64,000 nucleotides of DNA from assembly GCF_033547095.1 (NCBI RefSeq), contig NZ_CP137852.1, positions 1,233,501-1,297,500 of the forward strand. The letters run 5' to 3'. The notes beneath the pieces are model-generated. The model ran no database searches and was not told the origin of the DNA. It saw nothing but the letters and a program-made list of their open reading frames with translations. The translations under genes were made by a program, and so were the position numbers. Below, piece after piece: positions 7,534 to 17,151 of the stretch; positions within the stretch are counted from its first letter, which is position 1, and each line of letters begins with the position of its first letter. The stretch is from Sediminicoccus rosea. GTDB taxonomy: Bacteria > Pseudomonadota > Alphaproteobacteria > Acetobacterales > Acetobacteraceae.

Positions 7534-9014
7534 GCGGGGGCTCCTGGGGTTGGCTCGGCGCGGGGCGGTGCCGCGGCGCCGGTAGCGGCGATCTCGACGG
7601 CGGCCATCTGCGCGGCGTCCTGTGCGGCGCCGGACTTCGCGACGCGGCGCGGATCGGTGTCGAGGGCGAGGCCGGCCTCGTCCAGCAGCGCGTTGGCCTC
7701 GCGGATCATCTCGACGACCTGGCGGAAGTCGTAGCCGAAGGCGCCCACCGCCTCGGGCTGCGGCACAAAGCCGGCGCGGACCTGCGCGATCAGAGCGGTG
7801 GTGTCCTTGAGCGGGTCGATCATCTCGTGCGCGGGGGGGACGTGGGAGAGACCGTCCGGCACCTCGGCGCCCCACAACCCGAGCAGCGCACCCTGCGCAT
7901 GGAAGCGGTCGGCGATGGGGCGCACCAGCATCGGGATCAACATCCCGTACTGCACCTGCTCGCAGAGGCGGCGGAACTCGATCTTGCCGGCGCGGAGCGA
8001 GGAGTAGTTCGCCTGCGTCAAGTCACCGGCGACCTGGTCGTAGGTCAGGCCCGTGCCGACTGCAGAGGCTTCCAGCGCCCGGCGCGCGAAGGCGGCATGC
8101 GATCCACCACCGGAGGGATTCACCACCTCCACGGACCCAATGCCGCGGCGATACAGGATCATGCCCGGCTCGAAGCTCTCCACCGTGCGGCCCTGTGCAT
8201 CCCGCAGCAGGCCCGACGCCGGGCCGGTCATGGCGTCGTCGCCATCCTCGGAGACGACCGCCGCCAGGCAGGCTTCGATCTTGGCTTTCATCAGCAGCGC
8301 CGCCTCGTAGTCGCCGAGGTCGCGCAGGCGGGTCAGCACGGGCGCCAGCCAGGAGACGTCGCGCAGCTGTCCCGGCCGGCGCTTGCGATAGATGTGCAGC
8401 ACATCGCGGGCGGGCACGCGCTGGCTGCTGAGCCAGGTGGCGCCGCCCGGCAGCACCCAGGAGGCACCGGGATGCACGCGGTGCAGCCAATAGCCGACCG
8501 GCTCGCCGGTCTCGCCGAGGCCGATGCCCTGCAGCGTAGGGACACCCTCGATGACGCCCTGCCGTGCCGTGTCGAGGTGGTCGCTTTCCAGCACCTGCAG
8601 GCGGAGCCCGATCGGATTGGCCGGCGTGATGTCGGCCGGCAGCAGGCGGACGAAGCATTCCCCGCTCTCGACCACGGCGCGCATGACCAGGGCCTGCAGG
8701 CCATAGAGATCGAGCCGCCCCTCGGCGTCGCAGGCGGTGCTGTCGGACCAGCGGCGCCAGGCCTCGGCGTGCGCCTTGTCTGGCCAGCGGGTGGTGATGC
8801 CGGCGCCGACGGCATTGCCGGTCCAGAGGTCGACGATACGGGCGGCGTAGGGGTCGTTGCGGACAGCATCCCGGGCACGGCGCGCCACAGTGGGGGCCGC
8901 AGCACCAACCTCGGCCGTGGCGCTGGTGCCGGACGCAGCCCAGCTCGACGCGCGGTTGTCCTGCGCCGCGGCATAGCCGCGCAGGGCGTTCCAGGCATCA
9001 CGAAGACGCCCCAT
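7530..9014 (-). CDS. phage portal protein, lambda GpB type
   Basis: The 494-residue protein builds the dodecameric ring through which DNA enters the capsid. Family signs are the N-terminal basic segment, ARDAVRNDPYAARIVDLWTGNAVG, the LYGLQALVMRAVVESGECFVRLL block, DVLHIYRKRRPGQLRDVSWLAPVL, and the late YSSLRAGKIEFRRLCEQVQY helix. Size and order after a gpW-like gene agree with the lambda family. The ATG at 9014 shares one base with the preceding stop; a GTG one codon earlier is possible. A fragment of the sister copy survives at 53345-53452. Confidence 0.9.
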   Translation of the reverse strand: MGRLRDAWNALRGYAAAQDNRASSWAASGTSATAEVGAAAPTVARRARDAVRNDPYAARIVDLWTGNAVGAGITTRWPDKAHAEAWRRWSDSTACDAEGRLDLYGLQALVMRAVVESGECFVRLLPADITPANPIGLRLQVLESDHLDTARQGVIEGVPTLQGIGLGETGEPVGYWLHRVHPGASWVLPGGATWLSSQRVPARDVLHIYRKRRPGQLRDVSWLAPVLTRLRDLGDYEAALLMKAKIEACLAAVVSEDGDDAMTGPASGLLRDAQGRTVESFEPGMILYRRGIGSVEVVNPSGGGSHAAFARRALEASAVGTGLTYDQVAGDLTQANYSSLRAGKIEFRRLCEQVQYGMLIPMLVRPIADRFHAQGALLGLWGAEVPDGLSHVPPAHEMIDPLKDTTALIAQVRAGFVPQPEAVGAFGYDFRQVVEMIREANALLDEAGLALDTDPRRVAKSGAAQDAAQMAAVEIAATGAAAPPRAEPTPGAPA

Positions 9015-9250
9015 CACTTGGTTCCCTCGCGGGAGAAGCTGGCGAACGTCACGTTGGGGCGGCGCGCGGCGGCGTTCTCCGCTGCATGGAGCACCGATAG
9101 GGCGCGGCCGAGTTCATCGAGCGACCGGTATTCCACGGTGCGACCGTCGAAGGTCACGCGCGTGGTGCCGCCGGTGAAGGCCGCCGCCAGGACGGCAGCA
9201 CGGGTACCAGCGGGCTGTGCCAGCGCCCAGGCGAGGACGGTCGCGTCCAT
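9014..9250 (-). CDS. gpW-like head-tail joining protein
   Basis: The 78-residue product shows the gpW-type pattern: an N-terminal alanine-rich helix, a beta hairpin (TRVTFDGRTVEYRS), then a helix (LDELGRALSVLHAAE). It lies between the terminase large subunit and the portal gene, the classic place of lambda gpW. gpW stabilises packaged DNA below the portal and helps tail joining. An almost identical copy is at 53452-53688. Confidence 0.75.
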   Translation of the reverse strand: MDATVLAWALAQPAGTRAAVLAAAFTGGTTRVTFDGRTVEYRSLDELGRALSVLHAAENAAARRPNVTFASFSREGTK

Positions 9251-9263
9251 GATCGTCCTCCTG

Positions 9264-11198
9264 TCAGCGAAGCCAGCCGCTGCGTGGCGCGAGCCAGCCT
9301 CGCGGGCGCTGGCTGTCGGATGGCGGCACCGCCGCGGCCTGCGACGCCGGCGATGGAGGAGCGACATTCCCAGCGGCGGGAACCTCGCTCGGCCGAAGCG
9401 GCGCATCCGCCGCCTCATCCCGCAGCCGCGCCCAGAACTGCTCGCCATAACGATCGGCGCCGAGCAGCCACAGCGCGGCGCGGGCCAGAACAGCGCAGTC
9501 CAGCGCCTCGTTCCGCTCGCGCAGCTTGGCCCATTCCTGCCGCGCAAAGCCGCGGCGATCATTGGTGGTGCGCAGCTGCTCGGCGACCAGCTGCTTGACC
9601 CATTCGACGTCGATCGCGCGCGGCAGATGCACCCAGCCGGGCGGCAACTCCTCCGCGTCGCCGCGGCCGAGCCAGAGCCGGCGATAGAGATCGGCTTTCC
9701 AGGTCGAGACGGACACGGTCCAGAGCTTGAGGCCGCGGCGCAGCTTCTGGCCGTTGACCAGCGCGTCCACCGGCGTCGGGCCCTGGACGGGCTGCGCCCG
9801 GTTCCAGCCGTCAATGCCCTTGGTCGGCGCGATGCGCGGATCCCGCAGGCGCCGCAGATGGCCATAGACGGCGGCGGTGTCCCGGCCGCCGGTGTCGACG
9901 CAGAGCCGGGCGATGCGCATGGCGCCGCCACCGTGGCGCGGCCAGTCGCGCGCCAGCGCCCGGGCCAACTCGTCCCAGGGCTCGCGGTCCCGCGGGCTGC
10001 CGGGGATCACGACGTGATCGACGAGCCAGGACGAGAAGCCCTCCGCCCAGCCCCAGACGTCGCATTCCAGGCGGTCGTCCTGCACGTCTACGCCGGCGGT
10101 CAGCACCAGCGCGCCGGGCGGCACCACGCCCATCGGAAAGTCCTCGCGGCGTTCGACCAGCCGCTCCCAATCCGGCGCCTCGCCCTGCTCCTGCCAGGTC
10201 TCGCCCAGGACCGTGTTCTTGAAAGTCTTGATGTCCTCGGACTTGCCCTGGGCGGCCTCCCAGTCCCGGGCGATCTGCTCCCAGGAGAGCCAGCCCACGG
10301 GCGAGTACAGCGCCGAGATGTGAAAGCCGATAGTGTGGGGATCCTGGCCTTCCGCCGTCGCGCGCCATTCCCCGCCGCCGAGCATGGCGGTCTTGTCGTG
10401 CTCCTGCATGGGATGGTCGCAGGCAGTGCAGTGATACCGCGCCGTCTCGGGCGCACCCTTCTCCCAGAGCAGCCGCTCGAAGCGCAGCCACTGCATCTCG
10501 CCGCAAGCCGTGCACGGCACGAAGAACCGCCGCTGGTCGCTGGCCAGGTACTCGCGCTCGATGCGGCTGCGGCCCGCGATGGTGGGCGTGCTGACCAGGA
10601 AGGCCTTGCGCCGCCAGCCGAAGGTGCGGGCGCGCGCTTCGGCCAGCGCGATCGGATCACCCTCGCCGGCGACGTCGCCCGGATAGGCGTCCACCTCGTC
10701 GAGGAACAGGAACCGCGCCGTCATCGATCGCAGCCCCACCGCGCTGTTCGCGCCCGTCAGCACCAGGATGCCGCCGGGGAATTCCTTCGACAGCATGGTG
10801 TTGCCGCTGTCGCGGGCCCGGGCCGGCGCAACCCGCTCCCGCAGTGCGGGTGTTTCCTCCAGCAGCGGGTCTATGCGCTGGCGCGAGAAGCGCTTGGCCA
10901 GTTCCACGGTCGGCTGCACCGCCAGCGCGGGTGCTGGCACGTGGTGCATGATGTAGCCGAGCCAGTTGTTACCGCTCTCCGTCGCGCCGACCTGCGCCCC
11001 CTTCATGAAGACGACGCGCCGGGCGGGATACACCGCCGACAGCGCGTCCATCACGTCCTTGAGGTACGGCGTGCGGCTGGTGCGCCACGGGCCAGGTTCC
11101 GCCGAGGCGCGGCTGCCGAGCATGCGATGGCGCTCGGCCCATTCCGAGACGGTGAGCTGCGGCGGCGGGCGGAGCATCGCGCCGACGCGCCGGCGCAC
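9264..11198 (-). CDS. phage terminase large subunit, GpA family
   Basis: This 644-residue motor and nuclease cuts and packages phage DNA. The ATPase has a Walker A-like KGAQVGATES (about 66-75) and Walker B FLFLDEVDAYP (about 163-173). Two CxxC knuckles follow (Cys229/232 and Cys257/260), a zinc-ribbon insert common in GpA-type terminases. The nuclease domain includes LTAGVDVQDDRLECDVWGW (about 365-385) and the late RLCVDTGGRDT motif. Start is a GTG at 11198; an ATG seven codons inside is an alternative. It directly follows the small subunit. The copy at 53702-55636 has the same length and differs at few residues. Confidence 0.95.
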   Translation of the reverse strand: MRRRVGAMLRPPPQLTVSEWAERHRMLGSRASAEPGPWRTSRTPYLKDVMDALSAVYPARRVVFMKGAQVGATESGNNWLGYIMHHVPAPALAVQPTVELAKRFSRQRIDPLLEETPALRERVAPARARDSGNTMLSKEFPGGILVLTGANSAVGLRSMTARFLFLDEVDAYPGDVAGEGDPIALAEARARTFGWRRKAFLVSTPTIAGRSRIEREYLASDQRRFFVPCTACGEMQWLRFERLLWEKGAPETARYHCTACDHPMQEHDKTAMLGGGEWRATAEGQDPHTIGFHISALYSPVGWLSWEQIARDWEAAQGKSEDIKTFKNTVLGETWQEQGEAPDWERLVERREDFPMGVVPPGALVLTAGVDVQDDRLECDVWGWAEGFSSWLVDHVVIPGSPRDREPWDELARALARDWPRHGGGAMRIARLCVDTGGRDTAAVYGHLRRLRDPRIAPTKGIDGWNRAQPVQGPTPVDALVNGQKLRRGLKLWTVSVSTWKADLYRRLWLGRGDAEELPPGWVHLPRAIDVEWVKQLVAEQLRTTNDRRGFARQEWAKLRERNEALDCAVLARAALWLLGADRYGEQFWARLRDEAADAPLRPSEVPAAGNVAPPSPASQAAAVPPSDSQRPRGWLAPRSGWLR

Positions 11199-11202
11199 AT
11201 GC

Positions 11203-11715
11203 TCACGGCTGCGGAGACCGGTCGCCTCCGAGGCCTGCTGGATCGAAGCGATCGGCCGCCTCCGTCAGCAGGTCGTTGATGTGGCTCTGCAGGATGGTCT
11301 GCAGCAGATGCGGATCGACGCTGATCTCGGCGGCGATCAGGCCGGAGACGCGGGCGGGCCAGTTCAGCAGCGCGTCACGCATCGTGCTGCCGATCTCGTC
11401 GAGCGCGGCATTCGCCTCGGTGACATCGAGCAGGCGGCGCTTGGTCTCATCCAGCGAGAGGCGCTGCGCCTCCACTTTCAGCGCGAGCTGCGCGACCTTC
11501 AGCCGGGCGAAGGGCGTGCCCTCAGCGCCGATGCTGGCCAGGGGCGAGCGGGCGGGATCAGCGGTCTCCGTCAGGCGGCGTCGGGTCTTGTCGATGTCCC
11601 AGCTACCGTCGGGCTCGCGGGCGATGCGACCCGCGCGCTCGGCCTTGTGGATGGCGGTGTCGCTGACGCCGAGGCGCCGTGCGGCCTCGCGCGTGGAGGC
11701 GGTGAGTTCCGGCAT
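11203..11715 (-). CDS. terminase small subunit, Nu1-like
   Basis: The 170-residue DNA-recognition subunit carries a winged-helix HTH near its N-terminus (STREAARRLGVSDTAIHKAE) and a C-terminal helical oligomerisation/TerL-binding part (ALLNWPARVSGLIAAEISVD). This is the layout of lambda Nu1, which binds cos. The ATG at 11715 is preceded by GGGAGGT. The stop is four bases before the GTG of the large subunit. A longer upstream frame is not conserved with the sister copy at 55641, which supports this start. Confidence 0.85.
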   Translation of the reverse strand: MPELTASTREAARRLGVSDTAIHKAERAGRIAREPDGSWDIDKTRRRLTETADPARSPLASIGAEGTPFARLKVAQLALKVEAQRLSLDETKRRLLDVTEANAALDEIGSTMRDALLNWPARVSGLIAAEISVDPHLLQTILQSHINDLLTEAADRFDPAGLGGDRSPQP

Positions 11716-11805
11716 GGCGGCGACCTCCCGCCGCACGTGATGGTCATCACGAGCAAGGGCCCGCTACCTGCCGGCGGCGGGCCCTCGACGTGTCCGGCTC
11801 CGTGG

Positions 11806-12663
11806 TCAGGCCGGCAGGTGGTAGATGGTGAAGGAGCCCTTCGCGCCCGTCTTGTTCGGGCCGACCATCCGCTCGCGCGACTTCACCTCGACCGCGTGGC
11901 CCTTATTCTTCAGCCCGGCGAAGAAACCTCGGACCGTGTGCTGCGCCCAGCCCGTGGCCTCCGCGATCTGCGCGACGGTGGCGCCCTCGGGCCGGCGGAG
12001 CATTGCCAACACCTGCTCCTGTTTCGTGCCCTCGCGCGGCTTGCGCGGCGCTCCGACCTCGCGCGGGGCGCGGGGCGGCTTGCCAGCGAGCAGGGTGCGC
12101 AGCGCCTCCATCGGGGCATCGAGCGCGGCGATCATGTCCGTGGCGCGGTTGGCCTCGTCGTCCCAGGCCGCGAGGATCGCCGCGGCGGCGTCGCGCAGGC
12201 TGGTCCGCGGCGCGGCGGCGCGTGCCGCGAGGGCCTGGTCGAGCAGGGCGATTTCCTCCACCAGGGGCGCGGCCTGGGCGGCTTCGGCGACCGTAGCGTC
12301 CTGTGCGGCGGGCTGCGCGGCCGGCGCCACCGTGGGCGCCGTGTCGGGCACGCTGCCCTCGATGCCCGAGCAGTCGGGCTCGCCGGCCACCGCGTCGCCC
12401 TCATTCGGGTCGATGCCGATGGCGCGCAGCCCCTCGTCGGTGATGCGCGCCACAATCCAGGTGCCGTCGTCATCCTGGCGCCAGCCCAGCCCGACATGCT
12501 CCCGCGGGGCGTTGATCTCGGTGAGCAGGTCGTTCTTGATCAGGCTGCGGAACACCGCGTTGCGCGCGGCGGCCGGCAGGGTCTTGGGCGCGCGGGCGAG
12601 GCCGATCTCGTGCTGCGCGGCGGCGCTGAGGATCACGCGCTGGGTGTCGGAAAGCTTCGTCAT
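11806..12663 (-). CDS. DUF3489 domain protein
   Basis: The 285-residue protein has an N-terminal MTKLSDTQRVILSAAA winged-helix-like part and an acidic/alanine-rich middle. Its C-terminal DUF3489 helix-turn-helix (REGTKQEQVLAMLRRPEGAT, then AQIAEATGWAQHTVRGFF) ends in a strand-rich tail. DUF3489 proteins are common in alphaproteobacterial prophages and are probably DNA-binding. It lies between the methyltransferases and the terminase, and an equally long copy is at 56864-57721. No direct function is established. Confidence 0.8.
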   Translation of the reverse strand: MTKLSDTQRVILSAAAQHEIGLARAPKTLPAAARNAVFRSLIKNDLLTEINAPREHVGLGWRQDDDGTWIVARITDEGLRAIGIDPNEGDAVAGEPDCSGIEGSVPDTAPTVAPAAQPAAQDATVAEAAQAAPLVEEIALLDQALAARAAAPRTSLRDAAAAILAAWDDEANRATDMIAALDAPMEALRTLLAGKPPRAPREVGAPRKPREGTKQEQVLAMLRRPEGATVAQIAEATGWAQHTVRGFFAGLKNKGHAVEVKSRERMVGPNKTGAKGSFTIYHLPA

Positions 12664-12794
12664 CGTGGTGGTCTCCGGTTCCGGGTGCCGGTCATCGGCC
12701 CCTACTGCCGGGAGCCCCGCCGGCCTGGGTTCCCATCGCAGCTTGCTGCGATGGGGTCCCGTTGCCGGTCGGGGCGGTGCGGGAGTGGCCCGCG

Positions 12795-13031
12795 TCAGAC
12801 TTCGTATTCACCGCGGCGGAAATGCTGATCCGCGATGTCCTTCAGCTTCGCGGTGGCATCGGAAAGCCAGGCCGCTTCGCCCCAGAGCACCGTCTCCGGA
12901 TCCGCGCCGAAATGGTCTGCGCTGGCCTGGGTGAGTTCCGCGAGGAGGGCGTCGAATTCGGCCTTCTTCGCCAGGAAGGCGGCCAGGCTGCGTTCCTGGT
13001 TGCGGGCGGCGCGGGCTTCGCGGTCGGTCAT
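12795..13031 (-). CDS. conserved small prophage protein
   Basis: The 78-residue acidic helical protein begins MTDREARAARNQERSL and contains KAEFDALLAELTQASADHFG and KLKDIADQHFRRGEYE. An ATG preceded by GGAGACCA marks the start. The same gene, 75 residues, is found at 57817-58044 at the same place, and the conservation shows it is a real protein. Family and function are not recognised. Confidence 0.65.
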   Translation of the reverse strand: MTDREARAARNQERSLAAFLAKKAEFDALLAELTQASADHFGADPETVLWGEAAWLSDATAKLKDIADQHFRRGEYEV

Positions 13032-13131
13032 CTTGGTCTCCGTCGTGGTGCAGGGCGGGGTGCTCTGCGTGTGACGGACCATTCGCGCTGTGCCGCGCAC
13101 GAGCCAAGCAAGATGCAGCGGCGCGGAATTG

Positions 13132-14400
13132 CTATGTTTCGGCGGTCTGGATCACATCATGATCGACGATGCCGCGCGCCGCGGCGACATCGGCGAAGAT
13201 GCGATCATCGCCTTCCAGCACGGCCGCTTCGCCAGTCGTCTCCTGCCAGCGCCGTACTATGACGTCGGCATAGGCGGGATCGATCTCCAGCAGCACGGCG
13301 CGCCGCCCAGTGCGCTCCGCCGCGATCATCGTCGTGCCCGAGCCGCCGAAGCAGTCCAGCACCGTGTCGCGCGGCTTGCTGCTGTTGCGGATTGCGCGCT
13401 CGACCAGCGCCACGGGCTTCATCGTGGGGTGCAGGTCGTTCCTGGCCGGCTTGTCGAAGTGCCAGACGTTCCCCTGGTCGCGCGCGCCGCACCAGTAGTG
13501 CTGCGCGCCGGCCTTCCATCCGTAGAGCATCGCCTCGAACTGCTGGTGGTAGTCGGCGCGGCCGAGGGCGAAGGTGTTCTTCGCCCAGATGATGGTGCTG
13601 GACCACTTGCCGCCCGCCTCCTGCCAGACGCGATGCAGCGTCGGCCATTCGGAAGAGGACATGCAGACGTAGCAGGCGCCCTTGGTCACGGAGAGCAGAT
13701 TGGCCAGCGCGGGGCGCAGGAACTCCGGAAAGCCGCCGCCGAGCGCGTCATTGGCGATGGTCATCTTCGCCGCCGTGCCGCCCTCGTAGGCGACATTGTA
13801 GGGCGGATCCACGAAGCCCATGTCGGCCAGGTGACCGGCACCGAGGGCGCGCTGCACGTCCTGGATCTTGGTGGCATCGCCACAGAGCAGCCGGTGCTCG
13901 CCGCAGCGCCACAGATCACCGGTCCGGCTGACGGGCAACACGGGCGGTGGCGGGGCGTCATCGGCATCATCGTCGAGACCGGCATCGGCCGCGGCCAACA
14001 GCCGGTCGAGCTCCATGCCGGAGAAACCGAGCACCTCCAGGTCGACCACCGCCTCGTCGCGGATGCGGGCGATCTCGGCGGCGAGCAGCGCCTCGTCCCA
14101 GCCCGAGTTCAGCGCAATCTGGTTGTCCGCGAGCCGCAGCGCCCGCGCCTGGGCCGGGGAGAGATGGCCAAGCCGAAGCACCGGCACCGAGGCGAGGCCC
14201 AGCTGCTTGGCCGCCATGACGCGACCGTGGCCGGCAATGAGCACGCCCTCGGCGTCGACCAGCACCGGGTTCACGAAGCCGAACTCGGCGATGGAGGCGG
14301 CGATCTGTGCCACCTGCGACGGCGAATGCGTGCGCGCGTTCTCGGCGTAGGGGACCAGCGCTGCGACCGGCAGAGCACAGACAACGAGGTCAGGCTGCAT
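13132..14400 (-). CDS. DNA methyltransferase with ParB-like N-terminus (DPPY type)
   Basis: The 422-residue protein combines a ParB/Srx-like nuclease-fold domain (residues about 5-130; GHGRVMAAKQLG at 58-69 is the ParB box) with a beta-class methyltransferase. Motif IV DPPY is at 198-201, and the AdoMet-binding motif I FGGSGTT comes later, at 351-357, which is the beta-class order. DPPY favours N6-adenine methylation. Phage enzymes like this usually protect phage DNA from host restriction, and no cognate nuclease is nearby. The ATG follows GGAGGT and overlaps the end of the second methyltransferase by 11 bases. The copy at 58142-59410 has identical length. Confidence 0.9.
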   Translation of the reverse strand: MQPDLVVCALPVAALVPYAENARTHSPSQVAQIAASIAEFGFVNPVLVDAEGVLIAGHGRVMAAKQLGLASVPVLRLGHLSPAQARALRLADNQIALNSGWDEALLAAEIARIRDEAVVDLEVLGFSGMELDRLLAAADAGLDDDADDAPPPPVLPVSRTGDLWRCGEHRLLCGDATKIQDVQRALGAGHLADMGFVDPPYNVAYEGGTAAKMTIANDALGGGFPEFLRPALANLLSVTKGACYVCMSSSEWPTLHRVWQEAGGKWSSTIIWAKNTFALGRADYHQQFEAMLYGWKAGAQHYWCGARDQGNVWHFDKPARNDLHPTMKPVALVERAIRNSSKPRDTVLDCFGGSGTTMIAAERTGRRAVLLEIDPAYADVIVRRWQETTGEAAVLEGDDRIFADVAAARGIVDHDVIQTAET

Positions 14401-15868
14401 CGGCGGTGACCTCCTGCCTTGCTGCAGCGACCGCGTCGTAATCGCGCCCGTCATCGGCCAGCGTCACCGGCATGTCCGGGTGCAGCATCCGCCACCGCGC
14501 CACGGCCAGGTCGACATAGGCCGGCGCCAGCTCGATCGCCCGCACGCGGCGACCGGTGCGCTGGCCGGCGATGACGGTGGTGCCAGCGCCAGCGAAGGGC
14601 TCGAACACCACGTCGCCCTCATCGGCATAGGCACGCATCACGAAGTCAGGCAGCGCGACCGGAAACACCGCGGGATGCTCTGTCTCGATACCGCGGGCCT
14701 TGTGCCGCGTGATGCGCAGCACGTTGTCCGGGATCCGGGTTTCCTGGACGCCTTGGCCGGCGTGCTGCCATTCGCCGACGGTGCCGTCCTTCGCGCGCAA
14801 CCCACCCTTCTCCGAGTTGACGTGCCCTGCCCAGCGGCAGGGGATGATCTTGTTGGGGCGCCGGGCCTCGCGATTGAAGTGGAACAGGAGCTCGAAGGCG
14901 GGCGACAGCCGCCCGTTCCAGTCGCCCGGCAGGCCCGGCCCCTGGTCCCAGGTGTAGAGCCCGAAGCGGCGCCAACCGCGGGCGCGCATCCAGTCGAGCC
15001 AGCCGGACCAATAGGGCTGCCACTCATTGTCGCGATGGATCAGCCCAAGGTTCACCAGCACCTGGCCATCGGGTCGCATGGCCGCGTCGAGATGCTGGAA
15101 CACAGCCTGCATCAGCGCATCCCAATCCGTGACGCCGCCGGTGGTGTAGTCCCGCTGGTTCCCATAGGGCGGGGAGGTGAAGAGCAGCGCCGCGCGGTCG
15201 TCGCCCATGACGCGAGCGACCGAGGCAGCATCGGTGCTGTCGCCGCAGAGCAGGCGGTGGTCGCCCAGCAGCCAGAGATCGCCGGGGCGGGTGACGGCCT
15301 GGCGCGGCAACTCGGGTTCGGCGTCGGCGGGATCCTCCGTCGTCTCCTCCGCATCCGCCGCGCCAGTCGCGCCGTCCCCCTCGGCTGGATCCGCGGACAG
15401 AGCCTCGGGCGCGTCGCCGTCGGACACGGCATCTCCAGCCGCCGCGAGGATGTCCGCGAGCTCATCCGCCGAGAAGCCGAGCGCGCCGAGGTCGATGTCC
15501 TGCGCAGCCTGTACCGCGGCGAGCGCATCCCGCAGCAGCGCCTGGTCCCAGGACGCATTCTCCGCGATGCGATTGTCGGCGAGGCGCAGCGCCTCCTTCT
15601 GCGCGGCGGACAGGTGCCGCAGCACGATGGTCGGCACCTTGATCATGCCGAGTGCGGACGCCGCCTCGAGACGACCATGGCCCGCGATCAGCACACCGTC
15701 CTCATCCACCAGCAGCGGGTTGGTGAAGCCGAAGGCCCGCATGCTGGCCTTGATCTGCTCCAACTGCTCGGCGCTGTGCACGCGCGCGTTACCGACGTGC
15801 GGGCGTGACCTGCCCCCTACCTGATCCCTTGATTTGGGTGAGAGTCCGTCCCCAACAGGAGATGGACG

Positions 15869-16132
15869 ATGAAGAAGAGCAGGTTCAGCGAAGCGCAGAT
15901 GATTGGTGTGCTGCGGGAGCAGGAGGCCGGTGCGACGACGGAGGACGTCTGTCGGCGGCACGGCATCAGCCAGCAGACGTTCTACCGTTGGAAATCGAAG
16001 TACGGCGGCATGGAAGTCTCGGACGCGCAGAAGCTGAAGGCGCTGGAGGACGAGAACCGGCGTCTGAAGAAGCTGCTGGCGGAATCGATGCTGGATGTCT
16101 CGGCGTTGAAGGACCTGCTGGGAAAAAACTGA
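15869..16132 (+). CDS. IS3-family OrfA
   Basis: The 87-residue OrfA holds an HTH that recognises the IS ends ([20 protein letters not shown]) and a leucine-zipper-like coiled coil ([20 protein letters not shown]) ending in ALKDLLGKN, almost a consensus for the IS407 group. Its last codons contain the slippery heptamer A AAA AAC at 16123-16129, immediately before the TGA. Ribosomes that slip back one base continue into orfB. Confidence 0.92.
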   Translation: MKKSRFSEAQMIGVLREQEAGATTEDVCRRHGISQQTFYRWKSKYGGMEVSDAQKLKALEDENRRLKKLLAESMLDVSALKDLLGKN

Positions 16133-17043
16133 GGACGCCCGCGGCACGCCGGGCTGCGGCGCTGCGCCTGATGGCGGAGCGTGGATATTCGCAGCGGCGT
16201 GCCTGCGGGCTGCTCGAGGTAGATCCCAAGACGGTGCGGCGGGAGCCGGTGCCGGGCGATGGCGAAGTGCGTGCTCGTCTGCGCGAACTGGCGGCAGAGC
16301 GCCGGCGGTTCGGCTATCGGCGGCTGGGCATTCTGCTGCGGCGGGAAGGCGTGGCGATGAACAAGAAGAAGCTCTACCGCCTCTACCGGGAAGAGGGGCT
16401 GTCGGTGCGTCGCCGGCGTGGCCGCAAGCGGGCGACCGGCACCCGTGCGCCGCTGGCCTTGCCGCAGGGGCCGAACCAGCGCTGGTCGCTGGACTTCGTC
16501 TCCGACGCGCTGAGCTGGGGGCGACGGATCCGCATTCTGTGCATCGTCGACGATTTCACCCGCGAGGGCCTGGCGCTGGTGGTGGACACCTCGATCGGCG
16601 GGCGACGCCTGGTGCGCGAGTTGGAAGCGTTGATCGCCCGCCGTGGCCGCCCCGCGGTGATCGTCAGCGACAACGGCACGGAGATGACCTGCCGCGCCGT
16701 GCTCGAATGGTGCAACCGCAGCGGCGTGGCGTGGCACTACATCGCGCCTGGCAAGCCGCAGCAGAACGGGTTCGTGGAATCCTTCAACGGGAAGCTGCGG
16801 GACGAGTGCTTGAACGAGGAGGTCTTCGCCAACCTGGCCGAGGCCCGCGCTGTCATCGAACGCTGGCGGCTCGACTACAATCTGAACAGGCCGCACTCGG
16901 CGCATGGCGGGCTGACCCCGGATGCCGCACGCCGTCGCCACGCGGACGCGGCCGGGCGGCTGCGCTACCTCGAAGGCTCCGCCGCCCGGCCGCTCCAGCC
17001 ACCACAGGATTTCGGCTACAACCCCGGCGGGCTCTCACAATGA
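15869..17043 (+). CDS. IS3-family transposase OrfAB (frameshift product)
   Basis: OrfB continues in the -1 frame from about 16129 to 17043 and supplies the catalytic integrase core. The DDE triad is visible: Asp in SLDFVSDAL, Asp in VSDNGTEM, and Glu in [17 protein letters not shown], with 35 residues between the last two. An HTH_21 segment ([28 protein letters not shown]) precedes it. The fused OrfAB is the active transposase; OrfA alone normally represses. Both frames are intact, so the element may be active. Confidence 0.9.
16123..16129 (+). other. programmed -1 frameshift site
   Basis: A AAA AAC in the orfA frame lies directly before the orfA stop at 16130-16132. It fits the X XXY YYZ rule, and the orfB frame is -1 relative to orfA. 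This matches the established expression mechanism of IS3-family elements. Confidence 0.85.
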
Positions 17044-17151
17044 ACGCGGGACCAACGGGGAGCAGGTCAGGCGCACCTCCGCCACCGGACGCAGCAGGAT
17101 CTTCGCCGCCATCCAGGGGAGCGTCATTGGGCCATCCGGATCTGGGAGTGG

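Larger units (their letters stand above)
15806..17069 (+). mobile_element. IS3-family insertion sequence, IS407 group
   Basis: The 1264-bp element has terminal inverted repeats starting TGACCTGC(C/T)CCC at both ends and is flanked by a 4-bp direct repeat GGCG (15802-15805 and 17070-17073). Four-base duplications are characteristic of the IS407 group. It encodes OrfA and OrfB joined by a programmed -1 frameshift. Insertion is into the methyltransferase gene, which is intact at 59400-60872; the element is complete and looks recent. Confidence 0.93.
14390..17127 (-). pseudogene. second ParB-domain DNA methyltransferase, split by an IS
   Basis: Comparison with the intact sister at 59400-60872 shows one gene in two pieces. 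The first 19 codons (MTLPWMAAKILLRPVAEVR) lie at 17070-17127, and the rest at 14390-15805, with the IS between them. The large piece keeps most of the ParB domain (IAGHGRLEAASALG) and the whole methyltransferase, including SPPY and FAGAGTT, so it is otherwise undamaged. The reading frame stays open into the IS on this strand for about 340 bases, creating a chimeric frame. A shortened active enzyme is conceivable if an internal start is used. Confidence 0.85.

Noticed and set aside
5521-7734. Very long plus-strand open frames opposite the head genes (also 7827-11279 and 10966-12828)
   Set aside because: They mirror GC-rich minus-strand genes with clear families; the translations are rich in Arg/Gly/Ala, lack domains and have no ribosome sites.
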